This document shows, piece after piece, positions 42,857 through 52,359 of a DNA stretch of 64,000 nucleotides. How positions within the stretch are numbered: the stretch's first letter is position 1; every line of letters starts with the position of its first letter. This stretch comes from Sphingomonas sp. S2M10 (lineage in GTDB: Bacteria; Pseudomonadota; Alphaproteobacteria; Sphingomonadales; Sphingomonadaceae). A program made the translations under genes and the position numbers. The DNA is taken from contig NZ_JAAILI010000005.1 of the NCBI RefSeq assembly GCF_012650175.1, forward strand, positions 43,835 through 107,834, in the 5' to 3' direction. A model generated the notes under the pieces. The model ran no database searches. It was given only the letters and a program-made list of their open reading frames with translations, and was not told where the DNA came from.

Positions 42857-44092
42857 ATGGCATTTCGGACATCGGCGCGGGCTCGCGGCACGCGCGCACC
42901 AGACCCGGCGGACGGCATCGGCACGCGCAGCGCGAAGAACGGGCTTGGCCTGCTCGCGCTCGCCGTGGGCGCGTTCGGCATCGGCGTTACCGAATTCGCA
43001 CCGATGGGCCTGCTGCCGGTAATCGCGCGCGACCTGGCGGTATCCATCCCGGCCGCCGGGCTGTTGATCAGCGCCTATGCGTTGGGCGTGATGGTCGGCG
43101 CACCGCTGATGACGCTGACGACGGGCCGCGTGCCCCGCCGGATGCTGCTGATCGGCCTCGCCGGGATCTTCACCGCCGGCAACCTGCTGGCGGCGGTGTC
43201 CGACGGCTATGCGATGCTGCTCGCCGCGCGCGTGCTCACCTCCTTCAACCACGGCGCCTTTTTCGGTGTCGGCTCGATCGTGGCGGCCGGGCTGGTTGCG
43301 CCGGAGCGCAGGGCGCGTGCCGTCGCGGCGATGTTCATGGGCCTCACCATCGCGAATGTGGTGGGCGTGCCGCTGGCCACCTGGGCGGGCGAGCATCTCG
43401 GCTGGCGCGCGTCCTTCTGGGGCATTGCGGGGCTGGGCGTGGTGACGATGGCCGCGCTGCGCGTCACCCTGCCCGCGCTCCCCGCCCCCACCGGAAGCGA
43501 CGTGCTTGCCGAGCTGCGCGTACTGACGCGCGGGCAGGTGCTGAGCGCGCTGGCACTCACCGTCGTCGGGTCGAGCGCGATGTTCACCGTGTTTACCTAC
43601 ATCACCCCGATCCTGCGCGAGCAAACGCATGCTTCGCTGGGCTTCGTCACGGCGATGCTGGTGACCTATGGGCTGGGCCTTACCGCCGGCAACTGGCTGG
43701 GCGGACGCTTTGCCGACCGGTCGGTCGATCGGACCTTGATGATCACGCTGGCGGCGCTCTCTGCCATTCTCGTCGCCTTTGCGGGCCTGATGGGCCAGGC
43801 GGCGGCGAGCGCGGTGCTGATCTTCCTGTGGGGCGTCGCGAGCTTCGCCCTGGTGCCGCCGCTGCAGATACGGGTGATGACCGCCGCGGCGGACGCGCCG
43901 AACCTTGCTTCCGCCGTGAACATCGGTGCGTTCAACCTCGGCAACGCGCTGGGCGCGGCGCTGGGCGGCGGGGTGATCGCGGCGGGGCTGGGCTTTCCGG
44001 CGGTCGCCCTTGCGGGCGCCGCGACGTCGCTGCTCGGCCTGCTTGCGCTGGTCGTCGCACGCCGGAGCCGGCCGACACTGCAACTTGCCTGA
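42857..44092 (+). CDS. MFS transporter of the DHA1 (AraJ-like) group
   Basis: This is a 411-aa, 12-helix major facilitator. Motif A-like GRVPRRMLLIG follows helix 2. The N-terminal GVTEFAPMGLLPVIARDL block is characteristic of AraJ/YdhP/sugar-efflux-type DHA1 transporters. About 30 charged residues precede helix 1, so the true start may lie a little downstream. It is probably a drug or small-metabolite exporter regulated by the divergent LysR gene. It is the last clearly chromosomal gene before the island. Confidence 0.85.
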   Translation: MAFRTSARARGTRAPDPADGIGTRSAKNGLGLLALAVGAFGIGVTEFAPMGLLPVIARDLAVSIPAAGLLISAYALGVMVGAPLMTLTTGRVPRRMLLIGLAGIFTAGNLLAAVSDGYAMLLAARVLTSFNHGAFFGVGSIVAAGLVAPERRARAVAAMFMGLTIANVVGVPLATWAGEHLGWRASFWGIAGLGVVTMAALRVTLPALPAPTGSDVLAELRVLTRGQVLSALALTVVGSSAMFTVFTYITPILREQTHASLGFVTAMLVTYGLGLTAGNWLGGRFADRSVDRTLMITLAALSAILVAFAGLMGQAAASAVLIFLWGVASFALVPPLQIRVMTAAADAPNLASAVNIGAFNLGNALGAALGGGVIAAGLGFPAVALAGAATSLLGLLALVVARRSRPTLQLA

Positions 44093-44580
44093 GGGACGTA
44101 CACGCCGGCGCCGACCGGATCCAGGATCGTGCATGCCCGCGTGCTCTTCCGAGCGTTATTGCCTCTCGGTGCCGCCTGATGCCGGATGCGGGATCACTCC
44201 CACTCGATTATTTCCTAGTACCATAACCAATTGATATTGCGCGCAAAAAAATTTTCCGACGTTCTCTATACCGTCAGGCACACCGTCAAAAACACCGGCT
44301 ATTGAAAACACTGGTCTTTTTGGTTGGTTTCCGGAATTTGATCCTTCGCGGTCTATCGCGGCGCACGGAAAGCCAACTCCCCTCCTGACCGCGTTCGCAC
44401 CCCCCGCCGCCTGTACGCCCCGGTACGACTGTTCCCTTACATCCTCCGCCCCACTATACCGTCAGCCGCCGCTAAACTGTTCAATGTATGTCGTTTTCCT
44501 CCGCTCCGCGGCATACCGGATTGCTGGCCTTCGCTGAGTCCGGCATTTCAACAGCGGTTATCGGCCTCACCTGTCAGTTA
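44093..44580. other. Gene-free junction between chromosome and island
   Basis: No convincing gene was seen. The stretch 44205-44350 is markedly AT-richer than the flanks. A 12-base direct repeat, CTATACCGTCAG, occurs at 44266-44277 and 44454-44465. There is no tRNA gene and no integrase. Confidence 0.6.
44266..44465 (+). repeat. 12-bp direct repeat pair CTATACCGTCAG
   Basis: Exact copies at 44266-44277 and 44454-44465, 188 bases apart start to start, lie in the AT-richer junction zone. They could be remnants of an attachment-site or insertion duplication. No enzyme gene next to them supports this directly. Confidence 0.5.
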
Positions 44581-44814
44581 TCATTGGCGGATTGGAGAAT
44601 CTCCTGCTGCATTACTCGAGCTTTGCGCCGCCCACTGCAGGGCGTCACCGAACACGAGCCGCGATGGCGGCTCAAACTGCGCAGCAAGCGCGACGATCCG
44701 ATGGGCGAGCCGCTTCGGATCGTCCGGCTAGTTGCCGTTTGCGCTGTCGATGAAGGCACGATCCTGCGCGATCGCTTCGGCATAACCCGCGACATCGATG
44801 CTGCCGAAACTCGG
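44581..44814 (-). pseudogene. C-terminal remnant of a short-chain dehydrogenase (SDR) gene
   Basis: The minus strand reads SIDVAGYAEAIAQDRAFIDS, then ANGN-stop-PDDPKRLAHRIVALA and EPPSRLVFGDALQWAA. This matches the C-terminal pattern of SDR oxidoreductases (YA..A.A.R.. - QPGDPAKLA.A...LA - PP.RL.LG.DA). The in-frame TAG at 44728-44730 stands where the family has Gln (CAG to TAG). No upstream coding part exists, because hsdM begins at once. It is a truncated and decayed gene that marks the island edge. The family call rests on my reading of the pattern. Confidence 0.5.
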
Positions 44815-44848
44815 GGACCTAAAGGCGGAACGAGGCGATGGTCGTTAT

Positions 44849-46297
44849 TCAAGCCTTCGCCTTAGTGATGAGTTCCAGCGCCCGCCGGAGATCATCAGCG
44901 ACCAACTCCGACAGCTCATCGAGACGAGCGAGGCCGGGCGTGCGTTGCGCCGCCCCAGTCGCGCTCCACGTAAGATCGAGCCGGCAGTCAGCGTTCGCGA
45001 GGACGTGAGACGTCGCAAATTGCCGGTGCCGATCGCCGCTTTCCCGATGATCCGATTTGAACAGCGTTACGAATTCGCGAAGGTCTTCAGCCTGCAGCGG
45101 CTTGGTACGGAGCGAAAAGCGCTTGTCAGACCGAAGGTCATAGACCCAGATCGATTCCGCAGGACCGCCGGAGGCGCGAACCGGCTTGTCGAAAAAGACG
45201 ACGTTTGACTTAACGCCCGCGGCATAAAACAGGCCCGGCGGAAGCCGCAGGATGGTGTGGAGCCGGCATGTCTCAACCAAGCGGCGGCGAACCGATGCTG
45301 CGGCACCGGTCTCAAAGAGAACATTGTCTGGCACGACGACCGCCGCACGGCCGCCCGGTTTCAGCAGCGCCACGATGTGCTGCATGAAGTTCAACTGCTT
45401 GTTGGCGGTCTGAACCCAAAAGTCGGGGCGAACGATAGTAAGGCTGTCGTCGACCCGGGACGACTTCCCTTGTGAATAGGTCACGCTGCCTTTGATGCCG
45501 AAGGGGGGATTCGTAAGCACCACATCGACCTGCATCTTTGGTGGTGCCTTCAGGCTGTCCTCGCACGCGATCGGCAGCTCATCTTCGGCATTGCCGCCGA
45601 CGCCATGCAGCAGCAGGTTCATCGTGGCTAACCGTGCAACCTCTTCGACGAGTTCGACCCCGCGGATCGCTTTGGTGGCAAGCTGTTTGCGTTGCCGCGG
45701 CGTCATTTCGGGATTATTCTCTCGGAGGTAGTCGTGAGCCGCGAGCAAAAATCCGGCTGTGCCGCACGCTGGATCACAGATGACTTCGCCCAGACGCGGA
45801 TCCACACAAGCGACAACGGCCTCGATCAAGGGGCGCGGAGTGAAATACTGGCCTGCCCCGCTCTTGGTGTCGCGTGCATTCTTCTCAAGCAGCCCCTCGT
45901 ACGCGTCCCCTTTCAGATCATCGGATAGGCCTGTCCACTCCGTCTGGCCAATCAGATCAACGATGAGGAGCCGCAGTTTTGCGGGATCGCGTATCTTGTT
46001 TTTGGCGTTGCCAAAAATCAGGCCCAGCATTCCTCCCAGCTCACCGAGGGCGGGCAGAATACGGGTGTAATGCGCGTGCATCTCGACCGCATCAAGGCTG
46101 GCAAGAACGCCCCACGAGAGCTCCTTTGGGACCATCTCACCCGCTTGCTCGTCCGCCATCTTGAGAAACAGCAGATAAGTAAGCTGCTCGACATAATCTG
46201 GGTAAGACAAGCCATCATCCCGCAGGATATTGCAATACTGCCAGAGGCGACGAACAATGTTCTGTGCGCCATCGGCGCGTTGCTGGGTTCCCACCAT
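44849..46297 (-). CDS. hsdM: Type I restriction-modification methyltransferase subunit HsdM
   Basis: This is a 482-aa N6-adenine methyltransferase. It has an N-terminal HsdM helical domain (about residues 10-135), SAM motif I DPACGTAGFL (175-184) and catalytic motif IV NPPFG (263-267). The C-terminal part is typical for binding HsdS. It is the last gene of a tight operon hsdS-ptuA-ptuB-hsdM. No hsdR gene lies anywhere in the window, so the complex may only methylate, or restriction may have been lost at the island edge just downstream. Confidence 0.95.
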   Translation of the reverse strand: MVGTQQRADGAQNIVRRLWQYCNILRDDGLSYPDYVEQLTYLLFLKMADEQAGEMVPKELSWGVLASLDAVEMHAHYTRILPALGELGGMLGLIFGNAKNKIRDPAKLRLLIVDLIGQTEWTGLSDDLKGDAYEGLLEKNARDTKSGAGQYFTPRPLIEAVVACVDPRLGEVICDPACGTAGFLLAAHDYLRENNPEMTPRQRKQLATKAIRGVELVEEVARLATMNLLLHGVGGNAEDELPIACEDSLKAPPKMQVDVVLTNPPFGIKGSVTYSQGKSSRVDDSLTIVRPDFWVQTANKQLNFMQHIVALLKPGGRAAVVVPDNVLFETGAAASVRRRLVETCRLHTILRLPPGLFYAAGVKSNVVFFDKPVRASGGPAESIWVYDLRSDKRFSLRTKPLQAEDLREFVTLFKSDHRESGDRHRQFATSHVLANADCRLDLTWSATGAAQRTPGLARLDELSELVADDLRRALELITKAKA

Positions 46298-46299
46298 AA

Positions 46300-47142
46300 T
46301 CAGAGCTTCAACACCACGTCGTTAATCCACCAAATATCACGAAACGATTCGACGTAGACCTTGGCCGCAGCCGCGTACTGCGCCCTCGGGTTCAGCCGCC
46401 TTTTGAGGTCACCGATCACATCCTTGAAGGCTTGCGAGGCTTGCGGCATCCCAAGGTAGTCGTTCGGCGCTTCTCGCTTGCCGCGCTCCACGTCGCGCTC
46501 AATAATGTTGTAGAGCGTCATGCGGCCCTCCACGAACTTTGGCCAGTTTAGGTGCAGGCCCAATCGACTGGCGGCGATCTTGGCTTCAGCGACAGCATTT
46601 CCGCGATACTGCGGAGACAGATCGATCTCGCCGTTCGGTAAAAACGTCAGCAAAATCGGATCCCCGGGGTCGGTGGGATCCAGCAAAGCCGGATGCTCAA
46701 GACGGATGTCGTCGCCTGGCTCGGTTGCGCGTACACCGGTCGCGAGAAGCGGGAAATGGGTCGATTTCCCGCCGGCAACGCGGGCGCCCGGAGCAATCCG
46801 TGGCCGGTTCGCTCGCTGACAGCTCAACCGCATGTTGCGCCAGTCAAAGGCCAGCCAATAGTAGCCGGGATGACGCCGGTCCTCTTTTACCTTCCCCTTC
46901 GGCCGGAAATGGTCGATGTCGTTGTCCGCGCCAGGACTCTCACACTCGGTGTACCAGCATTTGCCGCCCGACGCGCCCTCGAAGGCGTCGCGCAACGCAG
47001 TCCACCGGTTCTGGTTTGCCTCAATGAGCGCAGCCCGACGGCGGGGGTCGGCTTCGGCCATGATGAGGTCTTGCGCCGTTTGCAGATCGGCGAGCAGATG
47101 CCGGATGTTGGGCAGGATATCTTCCAAATTAATGTACTGCAT
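46300..47142 (-). CDS. PtuB-like HNH endonuclease (Septu-type defence)
   Basis: This is a 280-aa protein with an HNH fold in the N-terminal half. CWYTEC (Cys62, Cys67) and DIDHFRPK (Asp77-His78) are the metal-binding and catalytic core, followed by the HPGYYWLAFDWRNMRLSC segment found in HNH proteins associated with AAA ATPases. In Septu and some retrons such a nuclease works with a PtuA ATPase. The ATPase gene lies 4 bases upstream and hsdM follows after 2 bases. The defence role is inferred from the pair. Confidence 0.75.
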   Translation of the reverse strand: MQYINLEDILPNIRHLLADLQTAQDLIMAEADPRRRAALIEANQNRWTALRDAFEGASGGKCWYTECESPGADNDIDHFRPKGKVKEDRRHPGYYWLAFDWRNMRLSCQRANRPRIAPGARVAGGKSTHFPLLATGVRATEPGDDIRLEHPALLDPTDPGDPILLTFLPNGEIDLSPQYRGNAVAEAKIAASRLGLHLNWPKFVEGRMTLYNIIERDVERGKREAPNDYLGMPQASQAFKDVIGDLKRRLNPRAQYAAAAKVYVESFRDIWWINDVVLKL

Positions 47143-47146
47143 CGCG

Positions 47147-48757
47147 TTACGACATGCCCTGCTCGCGACGCAGCTCCTCGACGATGCGAGCGGCTAAACG
47201 GCTCCGCGCCTGCTGCTGTTCAGGGGTGAGTTCCACAGTCTCGCGCCAGCGAGGGTCCTCCTGGGCAGTCCAGGCCTTCAGGAATTCCTGATAAAGTGGA
47301 TCGCGCTGCGTCAGGTCGAAACCGCGCCCGCGCAGCACCTCCCGCAGCCGCGCCAGTTCGGCCTGATCGTCATCAGTGAGGTTCTCCTTCATGGCCAACA
47401 GGCGTTGCTTATCAAGATCCGCCTGGGTTTCGGGGTCCAATGTGGTGCGCAGCCGGAAGAGATCGCTTGTTAGAATAGCTGCGACGCCCATGCCCCGCGG
47501 GTCTTGGTCAGGAGGGTCAGCAACGGCGCACCCCTGTTCGTCACGCCGAAAAATCCGCACCTGTTCGCGCTTCAATCCAGCGAAGACCAACGGATCATGC
47601 GTCGACATCACAATATGGCAACTGTCCCGATCGCGGATGAAACGGTCGAGGAAACTGAGATACTGAGTGCTCCAGGCGGGGTTCAAATGGGTGTCCGGCT
47701 CATCGAGCAGGAAGAGAGCTTCATCCCTCGCGGTAAATTTCAGAAGCCCGAGCACGAGCAACAACTGCTGTTCGCCCTCGCTCAAGTCGCGGTAGGTCAC
47801 GTTCCCGCCGCCAGCTTCCGGCGTCATCTTGACGCGAGTGCGCACCTCGCCGAGCACTTTCGATAGGTGCATGCTCTCCAATGCCGTGAAGAAGGCATAT
47901 TGGTTGCCGTAGGTTCGGTAAACTTCGGCCAGCGCGTCGGTGTTGGAGAGGAACAGGTATAAGCTCTGAACGATCGGGTTCTTGGTCAAGTCGATCGGAA
48001 TTCGCCGCGTCATACGGAGCGGCAACAGTGCCTTGTCGTAAAGGTAAGCAAGAAACTGCTGAACCTCGCCCACGGCGTTCCAGAAACGCGGATCGCCGCC
48101 TTTGCGCTTCCACGGCGGCTCCTTGAGAGCGAACAGAACACTGTCGAGACCCTCGATTTGCAGGTGGTCGCGAAGGAAGTCGCGGTCGGCCTTCGACGCC
48201 TCACTCGCCTCCATGAAGAAGGCGATCAGGGCGAACTGGCCGTGCAGCGTTTCGGCGTAGAACAGCCGTCGCAGCGAATTCGGGTCAGCGATCGCCTTCC
48301 CACGTTGCTCCGGCGCTTTGATGATCCAGCTGTAAAAGCGCTCCCGATGCTTCTCGAAGATCGACGTTAGGCGATCACTCGGCCCAGAGTAATAGCCGAA
48401 CACAAACGCCGGCCGGTGGCGAGGCCGCCCATCCGCGTCCTCCGCCATGAAGGCCTTGCGGGATAAGTCCGCGAACGACTCTTCGCCCGGCCGCCTTATC
48501 CGAAAGCTGGGATGCTGGTCGGCCTTCGCCTTGACCGATATGATGTTGTCACGGCACTCATATTGCAGCTCGTAGTCGAAGGGGGCCTCCACATCGAGAT
48601 CGAGGTTGCGGAAGACCAGCGCTAGGCCCTCGATCAGATTCGACTTCCCGGCACCGTTTTCGCCAACGAGGACGGTGTAAGGTGAGAGCTCGTCGAAGAC
48701 GACGTTAAGGTCACGAAGGTTTTTGAAGGAGCCGATCCTGACCTTCTCAAGCCGCAT
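47147..48757 (-). CDS. PtuA-like AAA/ABC-type ATPase (Septu-type defence)
   Basis: This is a 536-aa SMC/OLD-like ATPase. The N-terminal strand RLEKVRIGSFKNL leads to Walker A GENGAGKS (residues 32-39). Later come the ABC signature LSEGEQQLLLVLGL and Walker B LFLLDEPDTHLNPAW, followed by a switch His in VMSTHDPLV. A helical insert separates the halves. It is paired with the HNH gene, as in Septu systems and retron Ec78-type ATPase/HNH modules. The start overlaps the hsdS 3' end by 11 bases, so IS insertion in hsdS may also affect its expression. Confidence 0.8.
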   Translation of the reverse strand: MRLEKVRIGSFKNLRDLNVVFDELSPYTVLVGENGAGKSNLIEGLALVFRNLDLDVEAPFDYELQYECRDNIISVKAKADQHPSFRIRRPGEESFADLSRKAFMAEDADGRPRHRPAFVFGYYSGPSDRLTSIFEKHRERFYSWIIKAPEQRGKAIADPNSLRRLFYAETLHGQFALIAFFMEASEASKADRDFLRDHLQIEGLDSVLFALKEPPWKRKGGDPRFWNAVGEVQQFLAYLYDKALLPLRMTRRIPIDLTKNPIVQSLYLFLSNTDALAEVYRTYGNQYAFFTALESMHLSKVLGEVRTRVKMTPEAGGGNVTYRDLSEGEQQLLLVLGLLKFTARDEALFLLDEPDTHLNPAWSTQYLSFLDRFIRDRDSCHIVMSTHDPLVFAGLKREQVRIFRRDEQGCAVADPPDQDPRGMGVAAILTSDLFRLRTTLDPETQADLDKQRLLAMKENLTDDDQAELARLREVLRGRGFDLTQRDPLYQEFLKAWTAQEDPRWRETVELTPEQQQARSRLAARIVEELRREQGMS

Positions 48758-49289
48758 CGACGATCTCCACTTCGGCGTTCTCGGTTGCCTCGCCTCTCAG
48801 CCGCAAGCTTCCTTTCATGCCCTCGCGAAGCGCGAGGTAGAAAAGTTCGACATGCTCGGGCATGTCGCGATTGTATCCCGCTAATGCGAACAGATCCGGC
48901 AAGGGAAGAACCCCGCCATTCTCGCGGAGGACGGACGTCAGATCAGGACTTGGCTCCGCCTGTCGCGATGGGCGTGGTTTACGTTGCGGCATATTCTTTC
49001 CTCCCGAGCTCTTCGTCGTCACCGCGGTCACAGCCTGCGGCGGACCGCCCAGCCTGATTGCGAGCGCCGACGCCGGCTCATCGTTGGGATCCTGAGGAGC
49101 GAGTTCTCCGGCCACGGCCGCAGCGAACAGCTCCTGCTCGAGATCAGGCAGGCGAGCCAACGAGGTCCGTACGGCTGATATCTGTTGTTGTGTGATGCGC
49201 AGCCGATCTCGCGCCGCCTGCACAATCCTCGCCTGCTCCGCCAAAGGTGGCGTCGGGAACGGCAACGCCCGGTATCGCTCTAGGCCTAG

Positions 49290-50126
49290 GCTCAGGACTC
49301 ATTGATCCAGAAGATCATGATGGCGGCGATGGTGATGGCGGCCATGAAGGTGTGGGCGCACCGGTCGTAGCGGGTGGCGATGCGGCGCCAGTCCTTGAGG
49401 CGGGCGAAGAGGTTCTCGATCCTGTGTCGGCGGCGATAGACGGCCGGGTCGTGGGGGATTGGGATCTTGCGGCTGCGGCTTGAGGGGATGCAGGCGTCGG
49501 TTCCGCGGGCGGCGAGAGCGTCGCGGAAGCCGCGGCTGTCGTAGCCCCTGTCGCCGATGAGGACGCGGGCGCGCGGCAGGGCGCCCAGCATGAGGGCGGC
49601 GCCCCTGTGGTCGCTCATCTGGCCTTCGGTGAGCAGCATGACCAGGGGCCGCCCCCGGTCGTCGCAGACGGTGTGCAGCTTGGAGTTCAGGCCGCCCTTG
49701 GTTCGCCCGATGCGGCGGGGAACATCCCCTTTTTGAGCAGGCTCGCCGCCGTGCGATGCGCCTTCAGGTGGGTGCTGTCGATCATGATGGCGTCCGGCTC
49801 TCCCGCCTGTCCGGCCAGGGCCGCGAAGATGCGGTCGAACACCCCCAGGCGGCTCCAGCGCACAAACCGATTATACAGCGTCTTGTGCGGCCCATAGGCC
49901 GACGGCGCATCGCGCCAGCGCAGGCCGTTCCGGATCACGAACACGATCCCCGACACCACCCGCCGGTCATCCACCCGAGGTACGCCGTGCGCCAACGGAA
50001 AGAACGGCGCAATCACCGCCATCTGCCTGTCCGACAACCACAAAAGATCGCTCATCAACGCCTCCCCGATCCCTATCGGGAATCAGAGCAACGCCCGTCA
50101 TGCAAGCAATTTAATAGGTCCTGAGC
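49290..50126 (-). mobile_element. IS5-family insertion sequence (IS427-like), 837 bp
   Basis: The terminal inverted repeats begin GCTCAGGAC at both ends (49290 onward, and the complement ending at 50126), with weaker similarity further in. The element is flanked by direct CTAG copies at 49286-49289 and 50127-50130, a target duplication seen in the IS5 family. It carries one transposase gene in two overlapping frames. Both ends and the duplication are intact, so the insertion looks recent and could excise. Confidence 0.9.
49292..50058 (-). CDS. IS5-family transposase, produced by -1 frameshift
   Basis: Frame 1 (from 50058) encodes LSDRQMAVIAPFFPLAHGVP and IMIDSTHLKAHRTAASLLKKG. At CTCAAAAAGGGG (about 49728-49739) a -1 slip leads into frame 2: GDVPRRIGRTKGGLNSKLH, then LIGDRGYDSRGF and RRHRIENLFARLKDWRRIAT. 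The DDE residues are Asp in MIDSTH, Asp in IGDRGYD and Glu in RIENLF. The A5G4 slippery run is the usual frameshift site in this group. The full product is about 255 aa. Confidence 0.85.
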
Positions 50127-51442
50127 CTAGATGGGCAATGTTGGTCGACCACCGGGCAATGGATTTGAAAACACCCGAATGCATGTAGTGTCGAAAGACC
50201 AACAGCGCGTAATTGGGGTCCACGTGCTCATACGCTCTGAAGCGTATAAGCGTATTCTGGAAGCACGCGCCCGGCACCTCACCTCGGTAGATCGCTGGGC
50301 GACCCACCAGCTCAGGGCTCTGTCCCTCGTTCAGCAGAATGTCCCCGTCGCGCAATTCATAGATGGCCACTTCCTCAGGCTCGAAGTTCATGCGGAGCAC
50401 GTCCGAGGTATCGATCCGATCCTCATAGACGTTGGCGACCCGAAGATAGGGCCGCATGTGCTTGCCGCGTTCATGCTTGGGTGAACGCTGGCGGCCGAGG
50501 GTCACCTCGCCCGCCCCATCGACGCGCGACCAAGCCCAGCCCGCGGGAAGCACCGGGTCAAAGCCTTCTAGGTTAGGCGCCCGTTCGCTTTGACCGAATA
50601 GATCTGGTTCAGCGCGCGCCGCGCTCGCCGGCGTGCGGCTGCGCTCGGATAGCTCTTCATCCCGCTGCGCGACCAGCTCACCGGCAACGGCCGCAGCGAG
50701 CACCTCTCGGAGCTGCTCATCCAGAAGCCGCAATGCGGACTGGAGTCGCGTCTCGGCCTCGCGGATTTCGGTCAAGCGTTGGTCAGCTATGGCAACGATC
50801 CGCGCCTGTTCCTTCAACGGTGGCAATGGAAAGTCTAGTTCTGCGAATCGCGAAGCGCCGAGATGCTGAATGCCGACACCTCGAGCGGCTTGAGCGAAGG
50901 CGCCGGATACGGCCATTTGTCGGAATACGATCAACGCATACTCGGGCGTGGTTAGATGGGGGCGAAAACGGATGACCGTGTTCTGATAGCAGCAGGGCTG
51001 CACCTCACCGCGCCAGATCGCTGATCGGCCGACTTGGCTAGCGCTCCCCGAGGCTTCGGTCAGCAGGACATCCCCCACCTCAAGACCGAACACCTGCTGC
51101 TCGGCCGGGGTGAAATTCATCTCCAGCAGGTCATCAAGATTGATACCCGCAGGGGTGATATTCGCGGCTCGAATATATTTGGTCAGGTGTTCGCCCATGG
51201 CTTGATCCGGGGACCGTTGACGGCCGAGTCGAACGGCGCCGGCCTGGTCGACGCGGACCACCGCCCAGCCGGCCGGAAGGTCGGGTCGAGAAGGTGTCTG
51301 ATCGTCGTTCGTGCTCATGGTCTTGTGCGCCTATTACCGCGCACCAAGAAGCTGAACCGCCCAAAGGCTCGCCTTCACCCCCTTGATGCGTCCGGCTGTA
51401 AGCCGTACAATAGCCTTCAGGCGATCATTAAGGCAATGGCCC

Positions 51443-51760
51443 ATGAAACATACGGCGGCGAAAAGGCGGGTCGCGGCCCGCAGCGAGCGATTGGAGGCGC
51501 GTGTGTCCTCTGATCAGAAGGAACTTTTCCTCCGTGCTGCCGAGTTGCAGGGCCGAACGCTCACGGATTTTGTCATCTCGAGCGTGCATGAGGCCGCCGT
51601 GCGCACCCTTGAGGACCTGCAGTCGGTCAAGCTAGCGGTTGATGAAAGCCGCGCTTTCGCCGAGGCTCTCCTGAACCCCCGAGAGCCCGGCTCGCGACTT
51701 TCCGCGGCCGCTCGGCGCTATATGGCGTCGGTCGCGGCGCATGAGCCGAATGCTCGCTAG
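51443..51760 (+). CDS. DUF1778 (TacA-like) antitoxin
   Basis: This is a 105-aa protein. The ribbon-helix-helix N-terminus (about residues 10-50; RSERLEARVSSDQKELFLRA, LQGRTLTDFVISSV) is that of DUF1778/TacA antitoxins. The C-terminal extension (about 60-95) is the part that would wrap the toxin. The GNAT gene follows after 3 bases. RHH antitoxins bind their own promoter; the site is expected just upstream but I cannot define it. Confidence 0.8.
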   Translation: MKHTAAKRRVAARSERLEARVSSDQKELFLRAAELQGRTLTDFVISSVHEAAVRTLEDLQSVKLAVDESRAFAEALLNPREPGSRLSAAARRYMASVAAHEPNAR

Positions 51761-51763
51761 CCC

Positions 51764-52252
51764 TTGTTGATCCAGACACTCGACGACACTCACGATCGCG
51801 CCGGGTTCGAGTCCGGCGTGGACGCGCTAGACCGATATTTCCGCACCCAAGCCAGTCAGGACGTTCGCCGACGCGTCGCCTCCTGTTTCGTCCTCGTAGA
51901 GGGTGATCTCACGCCTCTCGCGTTCTCGACACTTGCCAGAACATCGATCGCTCTGTCCAACCTTCCGGCAACGCTGACGAAGCGCTTGCCGCGCTACCCC
52001 GTCGTACCGGCGACGTTGCTCGGGCGACTCGCCGTCGATCGGCGCCATCGCGGACGCCGACTGGGCGAGCACATGCTTTTGGACGCCTTCGCACGAGCGC
52101 TGCGCAGCGAAATCACCACATTCGCCATCCTGGTCGACGCGAAGGACGAAGCCGCAGGAGCTTTCTACCGCGCCTACGACTTCCTTCCCTTGGATAACGC
52201 CGGCCGCCGTCTTTTCCTCCCGATGGCCGAGGTCGCTCGCCTGTTCGCGTAA
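51764..52252 (+). CDS. GNAT toxin (TacT-like)
   Basis: This is a 162-aa acetyltransferase starting with TTG. The GNAT motif A is LAVDRRHRGRRLGEHMLLDA (about residues 89-108) and the C-terminal AFYRAYDFLPL (about 131-141) is typical of TacT/AtaT toxins, which acetylate aminoacyl-tRNA and stop translation. N-terminal SGVDALDRYFRTQASQDVRR is the substrate-side pattern of this group. It is paired with the upstream DUF1778 antitoxin. The A of the acetyl-CoA loop (RRHRGRRLG) keeps the R/Q-x-x-G pattern. Confidence 0.8.
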   Translation: MLIQTLDDTHDRAGFESGVDALDRYFRTQASQDVRRRVASCFVLVEGDLTPLAFSTLARTSIALSNLPATLTKRLPRYPVVPATLLGRLAVDRRHRGRRLGEHMLLDAFARALRSEITTFAILVDAKDEAAGAFYRAYDFLPLDNAGRRLFLPMAEVARLFA

Positions 52253-52359
52253 CGCCGTAGGCCTTCAAGAGTGAAGTGCCCCTTGAACACCGGTACGAGA
52301 GCGTCCATGCCCGCCCAACCCGCCCACTGCGGCTTTGTCCCGCCCTCTTAATCGGTACG

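Larger units (their letters stand above)
48747..51318 (-). pseudogene. hsdS: HsdS specificity subunit, interrupted by an IS element
   Basis: The N-terminal part (50127-51318) contains target recognition domain 1, a central repeat (GIQHLGASRFAELDFPLPPL, then KEQARIV) and most of TRD2, ending at STNIAHLG. The C-terminal part (48747-49289) resumes in frame at GLERYRALPFPTPPLAEQAR and carries the second helical repeat and an extra about 80-residue tail. Removing the IS and one CTAG copy joins the two halves without frameshift. As it stands, translation runs from NIAHLG into the IS and stops after about 8 residues, so full-length HsdS cannot be made. AT least one complete TRD remains in the N-terminal part. 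Confidence 0.85.

Noticed and set aside
44488..44865. 125-codon open frame on the plus strand at the island edge
   Set aside because: It has no homology signal and no ribosome-binding site, and it overlaps the antisense SDR remnant that makes better sense of the sequence.
46345..46353. ACGATTCGA, near match to the regulon box core
   Set aside because: It lies inside the PtuB-like coding sequence, lacks the flanking conserved bases and has a mismatch; chance is likely.
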